DNA from: Pocillopora verrucosa
Taxonomy: Eukaryota; Cnidaria; Anthozoa; Scleractinia; Pocilloporidae
Direction of reading: 5' to 3'
Length of the DNA stretch: 64,000 nt
Assembly: GCF_036669915.1 (NCBI RefSeq)
Contig: NC_089312.1
Location: 10,174,938 to 10,238,937 of the forward strand
Under the pieces are notes generated by a model. It saw nothing but the letters and a program-made list of their open reading frames with translations. It was not told where the DNA came from and made no database searches. This document shows, piece after piece, positions 57,484 to 64,000 of this stretch (position 1 is its first letter; every line of letters starts with the position of its first letter). Both the position numbers and the translations under genes were made by a program.

Positions 57484-60400
57484 TCACGGTTAATGAATTA
57501 ACGCATATACACTGTTTCCCGCCATTGAAAATACCAGCAGTTTGGCAAGGAGCATGCGTCAACCATCCACTGCAGTTCCTTCATGTTTACGTAAATAAAC
57601 CCTAAAAGTGAAATACTGTGCTGGATGCTGCGAAAAAAAAAAACAAACAAACAAACAATCATAGGACGTGACATCAATTCAGCATCATATATAGTTTCTT
57701 ACGCCCAGTATCGTAAACAATTTATAGCGACTGTTGTCAAATAGCTGTACAAACCTTTTGCCAGCATGCATGAGATCAAACGCCTCATTTATTTTGTCGC
57801 AGCGGCATCTTGTGATATATTATTATATCCAGTTTTCAATATTCCAGCTATATATTTTCTCTGCAAGCTGCGTAATACCATCCTTTTCCTTTAAACCCTG
57901 GTCGAAAGCGTTTAAAAAAGGTCAAATGTTATTTAATGAACTAATTTGATGGTGTGTCAATGGACAGGCCCCACAATTCAATGATGCGTTTTGGGAGGCG
58001 AGCCAACAAATCGCACCATAATTGTCTCGTATGGTGATTTTCAAGGGTCACAAAATAAAATACAACTTGAGAAAAACTAATTTAAATCACAGACAGAACG
58101 AAGATAGCAGACGAAGATATTCCCTTTTCCATATTTCAGTTTTCTTCATCTGGGGAGTATATATCAGTGTTAGGTTATAACAAAAGTCAGCAGCTCAAGC
58201 TTAGAATGAGGAAACCAATTTTGAAACGGTTAGAAATAGATAACCTTGTATCGTCGCAGCAAACCTCAAGTAAATTCTGAAGAACTACACACAAATGCCA
58301 TGTTTGTCTCCACTACACAAGTAATAACACAGGAGGGTACACCAAATAAGTTTATTTAGGGAAGCCTGCCGAGAACCAACCTAGGCATATATAGCCCGGG
58401 GAATGCATACATACATATATTCGCAACTGGATATACCATATACACTCCTGATATACAGTCAATTCCTTACACATTAAAAAAAAGGTATACATTACTACCA
58501 TGACAAACTGCACCAAGTCTGGAGTAACAGAGAGGGGCCAACCGCTTACAAGGACATAACTACGGTTAAACAGACCAGAAAAAACCTGCCCGAAAAAACC
58601 TCGTTGGGGAAAAACATGACAGGAAATCTGGGTAGGAACCATGGCCCAAACTCCGATCAGTTGGCAGCCCATCCTACGAGGCTTCACAAGGCTAAGACAA
58701 TATGTTTTCAAACTAAAATAAATTTGTCATCAATCCGGGAGAGGGGAAGCGGTTGCGTTCTGAGGCCTAGACATGGATATCACGTACTATACTTTCCCTT
58801 AATACCACTGCATCATTACCCATGCTGCTCGTGCCTAAGGCCCAGGCCTTGTCGTATCTCGTGCCGACAAAATATTTATTTCTGCCTTCTTCGCAGACTC
58901 ATTCGTCCAGAAATACCATTTTTTCCGGTGGCGGGGAATCTAAATGTTCTGAGTTTTGAGATTCATTCTACTACTCTACTTTTCTATGATCATAACTCCT
59001 ACCTCCACAAAGCGTTCCTATAATGGTTCTTCCAAAAAAACAATCTCTCGGATTTAGTTTTAAGTTCTTCACCTTGAGGAGCTATTCCAACAAGCAACAG
59101 TTTTTACCAAGGATAGGGTGACGCGCTTCGAATGCAGCCCTCTACAGAAAAATATGGAAAGACAAACTTCTTTCCAAGATATTTTTTCAAAAAGAGTTGG
59201 ATTGCCATGCGGGCTTTTCCTCGCCTCGAAGAGGTAGTAGTAAATACTGCAAATTCAAGAAAGATGTGTAACAAACCGGCCACAATGATGGTTTAGGAAA
59301 GTTTATGAGTGCTCCGAGATGATTCGAGGCCCCAGCCATGCCGTGTTTTTCATATCATAGCCGAATGCTTTCTCACACGTGCTGCTGAGAATTCCAGTCT
59401 ATTACTTTCGATTAGATCTGACACACTTTCGGTATTGCCGTTCAAAGCAATGTTTGCCACAAGCATTGCGCAAACACAACGAAGTTTCTAAAAATGACGG
59501 AATCGAAGATAGTGTGACGGATTAAGGCGTCTGCTGGAGTGGCGCCAGCGCTGACTCTAAAACTTTATTCCAGACGACAATGAGCTAAAAAAAACTAACG
59601 CGATTGAATTGATTTTTAGTAGACTTGCGGTCAGTTTACATCATACACTTTCAAGCAAAGCATTTGTCGACGAGTGGCAATCAAGAGTTCTATTTACCAT
59701 GGTTTCAACGTTTCCCAACACATTCAACTGAGTAATTCACTCCTCCTTCATTCATTTCTTTCAGACCTGCAAATTACATTGATCATGACAGCTTAGAAAC
59801 GGAATGTCCCAAGGAAAAACGTCGTTAAAGGTTACGTTTTGACTTAACTGCCAAGCAGAGTTTTGTAAGTTGTAAGCGACTGAAGGTAACAAGTCGACAA
59901 AGAATAAATATTTACGTGACCATAAATTCAACATCAAAATATCGTTTTTTAACGCTGTGGAAAATTTGTCCTACCGGTTTGATAGGCTGTTCATTATCTT
60001 TATGGTTGACGCCTTCAGTGAACCAAGTTCTTTAGCTGCAAGGAAAAACGCTGAAATGATTTGTAATTGACAACAACTTAAAGTAAAACTTCGTACGTAC
60101 AAGAAGAAAAAAAAAAAAACAAACAAATTCATCCAAGTCAGTTTTAATTACGCATCCGTCCGATTTGTAATGTTAGAGGAGTTAATTAAACATAACTCTT
60201 ACAGCAGCGGCAAAACAAAATTCCGCTTTCTGAAAATCTTCAAATCACTTATTTTCCACTATTTTATGCAAAAATTGTGAGTCCAATGTACAAATTGAAG
60301 TACAACGCTATGTCGCTTACCAAGTTGAATTTCTCCGTTTAATATCATAACCAAATATTTCTCGTGGCCCCAGCAGCCTTACACCCCATCACTGCGGAAA

Positions 60401-61710
60401 GTCCCACTCCACCCAGTCACCCACACAGCTGTGCTTGACCCAGGCTCAACCTTAAACGAGATAAATAATAAAAATGAGTTTTAAGTTGTTCACAGCCGAC
60501 CGCAGAGAAGCAATAGTCCATGCAGTTGTAAGACTTGTATGAGTTCGACCACCCAAATTTCCCTTCTTTCCCCCCCCCCCTTCTTCGTACTCCCCCTCCC
60601 CTCCTCCTGACTTTGGATTTTGAACGTCTCCGAGTTTGGGCAATTTTAGAGTTCAGGCCTAAGGGAAGGGAGGAGAAACAAACTCTCACTGGTTTCCCAA
60701 TCCTCAATGAACTTGCTCCTACTCGTTTTTCTTGCGCTATGGTATATCAAACAGTAACATGGAACAAGTGGAGCAGTTTTTGTCATCATCCTGCCAAAGC
60801 ATAGAAATCAAAACCTGTCGCAACTCGATCAATGCTATTTTTTAGCATGCGAAGACCGATTGAACGAATTCACATCAGTCAATTTTCTTTGGGCTGGTCG
60901 GCCAAGAAGTGATTACCTTAGGTTGCTGTAAGAATAACACCAATTCGCAGAACGCTCTTGACCCAAACCTTGGCTACATTGACAGCAGCACCGTATCCAT
61001 TTGGAACACATAGCAACTAGGAGACAATCCCCGCTGTATAGGACCACTCTCATCTATCGGTAAAAAAAATTGATCACTGGACGAAAAAAACGGCTTTGCA
61101 CCATATTTTGCGCAGCGCAAATGTCAGCAAATCTGTTCCAAAGCCGTATCAAAAAGTGATGTTTTTGCAAATGGGGTAAATGCCACATTTGCTTTAGATT
61201 TAACCGGGGGTAGCAAATCCTGGTACACACACTCTTGGCAACAGCTATTTCTGGGAGGACAGCGTATTCGCCTAATGCACCGACTCCCAGAAGCTGACAC
61301 AAGAGGTTTCCCTCGTGACTTGGACCGTTTTGTACCATCAAGCATCTCACCTCTAAATGCGCCCTCCCTGAAGCATTTAAGCGGCAAATAATTGGTGGTA
61401 AATTCAAGTGAAGATTATAACAGCAGCTAACAGAATTACGTCTTTCTAAATTTTTGGGGAACACTTTCTATGAATTCAGGATCCATTTCAAAGAAATCGT
61501 TGTGGAATTTCCGAAACAAAACTCTTGGATATCAAATGAGCTTGAAACTCTGGTGCGGGCGGTTTTTTAAAATTGCCTAGCAACCTGGCCGCGTGCCTAT
61601 GACGTCAAACTTCACTTTTATCCAACTTAGTCTCTTGACGATCTGTGAACACAAAGACAGTCTTGACGTAAAATACGCTTGTGGTGCAATAACAAGAAAG
61701 GCCATCAAAA

Positions 61711-61800
61711 ATGGCGGCGCCATACACAGTCGAATACTTTGTCACATTTGAACACAAAATTCTAACGATTGTCCTGGGGTTTCAAAATGTAGAAGATTAA
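61711..61800 (+). other. 29-codon ATG frame on a YY1-like motif
   Basis: The ATG lies inside aaaaatggcggcgcc, a good YY1 match and a fair start context. The frame MAAPYTVEYFVTFEH... ends at 61798-61800 with no recognised family. A tgacgtca CRE-like site lies about 110 bp upstream (near 61600). It could mark the start of an undetected transcript. Confidence 0.25.
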
Positions 61801-62982
61801 ATTTTTTCCGTATACTTTTTAACCATCCAGTCCTATGAGTGATCAAGACAGAATTTCTCCTTACACTTACATTACAATATCGAGCAGAAATAGTAAGTAG
61901 GGGATTATCAGTTGAGCCAATACCGGATTCCTCTAGCTATCATCATAGGAATTGTACGGCTGACAGTAAAGGCGACTGACTCGAAGATCGTGCGAGCGAA
62001 TGGTTAATCAAACTGCGTTGGTCTCCAACCCTCCACCCCCACTGATTGCAGCAATATGCGACGCATATCGCAGCAATCGCATCTAAAAGGATCTCAATGG
62101 TCTGACGGGTTTTTAGGGCTGACGGTTACTTTCTTCTTTAAGCGAATAAAATCAAAAAAATTAGGTTAGTTTTTCTTTTACGACTCAGCGGTTAAATTTG
62201 GTCATTTTTTCCCTCTTTAAACGCCCCAATGTTTGGTCTTTTCACGGCTAACGGTTACTCCCCCTCGCGGTCATTACTTATAAATTGACTTTGGCAAAGA
62301 TCGCAAACTTGCTCCCTGTAGGGTGGTTTGTAGAGTATGGTACCAGCGAAATCGAAATACTTGTGCCTTGATCCTCTGGGAGAACTCACAGTTTTCTCTG
62401 TTCTATTGGAGGTTATGGTCTGGTATGGCGCCGTAAGAGAACACATCCCGTCCTTCGCGAATTCCTCACTACAATTACAAATTCATTTTTAATCGAGCTT
62501 CCTTCCTCGACTTTGCCCCGTCCTGACTACTTAAGTTCCGCATGATACACCACAAATTTGTCTCCACCAAATTCTTCTACTCTACTGACACAAAATTAGT
62601 CCTGGAGTTTTCTTGCAAATGCACACCCCCGCATTGAGCCGAAGCCGCGGTATCACTAGTGATCACCTTTGACCAAGAGAGGATATTTAGCATTTTCAGG
62701 TAAATATACCCAAGGTTAGTCAGTTTTGCAGGCAAAAAAGGGACCATCGTAAGCGGCTCAAATTGTCTCCTTTGCACTGCAAATTTTTGTTTTGACATTT
62801 TTCAGCGGGGAGCGCAAAAGGTCGCAAGGCGGAAATCACTTGCGAAAATTGACTGCTCCCTTCCTCAGGCCCTCCGTCGCCTACTTCCCACTCGCCTGAT
62901 TTAGTCAAAAGAATGACGTTTGTTTTGCAGTTTTAAATTTCGTTCTAGATATTTCTATTGTTGTTAGTGTTCCACTGTAAAC

Positions 62983-63037
62983 ATGGTCGTGATAAAACTA
63001 GGTACAAGAGTATTGCATGTCGTACTCGTACTTTCAG
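62983..63037 (+). CDS. Possible signal-peptide first exon of a gene beyond the window
   Basis: An ATG in good context (aacATGG) begins MVVIKLGTRVLHVVLVLS, a basic n-region plus hydrophobic core. It is followed directly by a donor TTTCAG|gtgagc in phase 1, the usual phase for secretory first exons. The frame continues open past the donor, but its residues look non-coding. No second exon is visible before 64000, and random occurrence cannot be excluded. Confidence 0.35.
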
Positions 63038-63287
63038 GTGAGCAACTGCGAAATCTTGAAACAAGCAGAAATGATCATTTATCCACGGAAACTGATGCTC
63101 AGAAATCCTTCCGCAGACTGTCATTTAGAAACCATATATTCAACCGGCTTTATTTTCATTTCCCGATGGTACTCAACCTTGCTTGTGAATCGTTAGGTAG
63201 CCTCCGCGAAAGCTACTTGATTCTAGTAACATTTGATATACATGCAATCCAGGCTTCTCACTGAGGGACTCCTTCACCCAATACTTT

Positions 63288-63516
63288 CAATAATCCCACT
63301 TGCTTTCGTGACCAAACCCTCCTGGTGAAAACTTCGTCTGAATGGTCCCTTCCGGAAATTTTCGGCTGAGTGACATCCACACAGCGGCCACGAAGCTTGA
63401 CGCGGACGTCTCCACGTTTAGGTGGAGCCACCTCGATGGGTGTCTATGACAAAGGTGTGTTGGCTTCCAAGCTACGGCAGCGCGGCATGTAATAGGCTGT
63501 AAAAAGCACACAAACA
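63288..63516 (-). pseudogene. Class III alcohol dehydrogenase (ADH5-like) exon, frame-broken
   Basis: On the minus strand an acceptor (tgctttttacag) is followed by PITCRAAVAWKP, the start of exon 2 of class III alcohol dehydrogenase / S-(hydroxymethyl)glutathione dehydrogenase (family pattern KCKAAVAWE). The next family words appear in other frames: TPLS, then IEVAPPKRGDVRVKL, then FPEGT-like, then GGFGHE and, after one extra base, ASGIIES (family GHEGAGIVES). At least four single-base insertions or deletions and a TAG stop break the frame. The Cys-His catalytic zinc ligand word (AVCHTD) is not intact. It may be a decayed pseudogene or an error-rich stretch of a real gene. Further exons would lie leftwards on this strand; none was recognised. 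Confidence 0.6.
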
Positions 63517-63523
63517 TAAACAA

Positions 63524-64000
63524 TCAACAACTAATAGTAACTGACATGATAGGAAAGTTCGCCTCGTTGGTCGACATTATTTTATAAAGCCACCCACGGT
63601 AGAAGCAAAATAGCACCTACTATGGAGGAAGAACCCTTCTGATTAGAGGTTGAACGAAAATTTCCCATCAAATGCCAAAAGTGAACCAGGAAAATAGAAT
63701 TGATCAAACAAGTTACATTGAAGGACCTTATTATCGGATAGGCAACAATAACTAACCCAGGCAAGCAGAGTGTAGTCCTGTTCCGATTTACCTCTTAAAA
63801 TACTGGAAAGTTTACTGGAATACAGAAATGTTTTTAAAAAGTCGCTACCAGAATTTCAATCGTTGCCACCAAATTTCTTGATATTTTTATCTAAATGGAA
63901 TGCCATTACGAAAGCCCTGAATACGGGATAACTTTCGGGGTTTTCTTCTCCGTATTTTGGTTTTCTTTCCCTTCTAGGAAAGTTTTTGAATGAAATAACT
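63524..64000. other. Right-edge sequence without recognised gene
   Basis: About 480 bp with no family match on either strand. If the ADH-like exon belongs to a gene, this would be its first intron and upstream part. Confidence 0.3.

Larger units (their letters stand above)
55409..62982. other. Gene-poor region downstream of TTI1
   Basis: No gene could be supported. Seen inside: a TATA/AATAAA pair that may be an LTR (55650-56290), a fold-back MITE (57348-57483), a pyrimidine-rich tract (about 60560-60610), a small ATG frame on a YY1-like motif (61711-61800), a 'gggattatcagttg' family repeat (61822-62005) and 'ctgacggttac' words (about 62100-62260). Open frames at 58352-58711 and 61054-61464 lack any family pattern. 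Confidence 0.4.

Noticed and set aside
60452..60707. Gly/Arg-rich minus-strand frames
   Set aside because: They arise from a C/T-rich low-complexity tract on the plus strand.
61054..61464. Overlapping minus-strand frames of 136 and 87 codons
   Set aside because: Composition is protein-like in parts (cysteine-rich), but no domain, splice context or second copy supports a gene.

Overview
The window looks like nuclear DNA from an anthozoan cnidarian, most likely a stony coral. The genes are AT-rich and intron-split with animal splice sites. Their products match animal Rab24, METTL21A, TMEM129, RABEPK, TTI1 and F-box/WD40 proteins. The intergenic space is full of short dispersed repeats ending in 'aaagggttaa', fold-back MITEs and tRNA-derived SINEs of a kind familiar from coral assemblies. 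The species cannot be fixed from sequence alone.

Layout. (1) 1-3.9 kb, minus: start of an F-box/WD40 gene running off the left edge. (2) 4.1-7.2 kb: a tandemly duplicated 118-bp CCAAT/TATA-like segment, then an intronless plus-strand gene for a membrane-anchored condensation-domain-like acyltransferase. (3) 7.2-10.3 kb: decayed repeats and a LINE tail. (4) 10.3-24.1 kb: a local duplication carrying two minus-strand avidin-family genes. Copy A has taken a DUF3504/Crypton-type insertion in an intron that copy B lacks. Further direct and inverted repeat blocks run to 28.3 kb. (5) 31.6-37.75 kb: RAB24 (minus) head-to-head with METTL21A (plus). (6) 39.2-46.2 kb: TMEM129 (minus) head-to-head with RABEPK (plus). 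(7) 47.3-55.4 kb: TTI1 (plus), intact in its first three exons but with at least five frame breaks further on. (8) 55.4-64 kb: gene-poor DNA with a possible LTR, a possible signal-peptide first exon, and a broken class III alcohol dehydrogenase exon at the right edge.

The cell-biology genes are ordinary single-copy housekeeping genes: Rab24 (autophagy, late endosome), METTL21A (Hsp70 lysine methylation), TMEM129 (ERAD ubiquitin ligase), RABEPK (Rab9 effector) and TTI1 (PIKK maturation with TELO2/TTI2). Two of the divergent pairs share promoters of 176 and 388 bp. The accessory part is the tandem avidin pair in a rearranged repeat array, where most biotin-contact residues are kept and a few are replaced. 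This is the strongest candidate for something undescribed.
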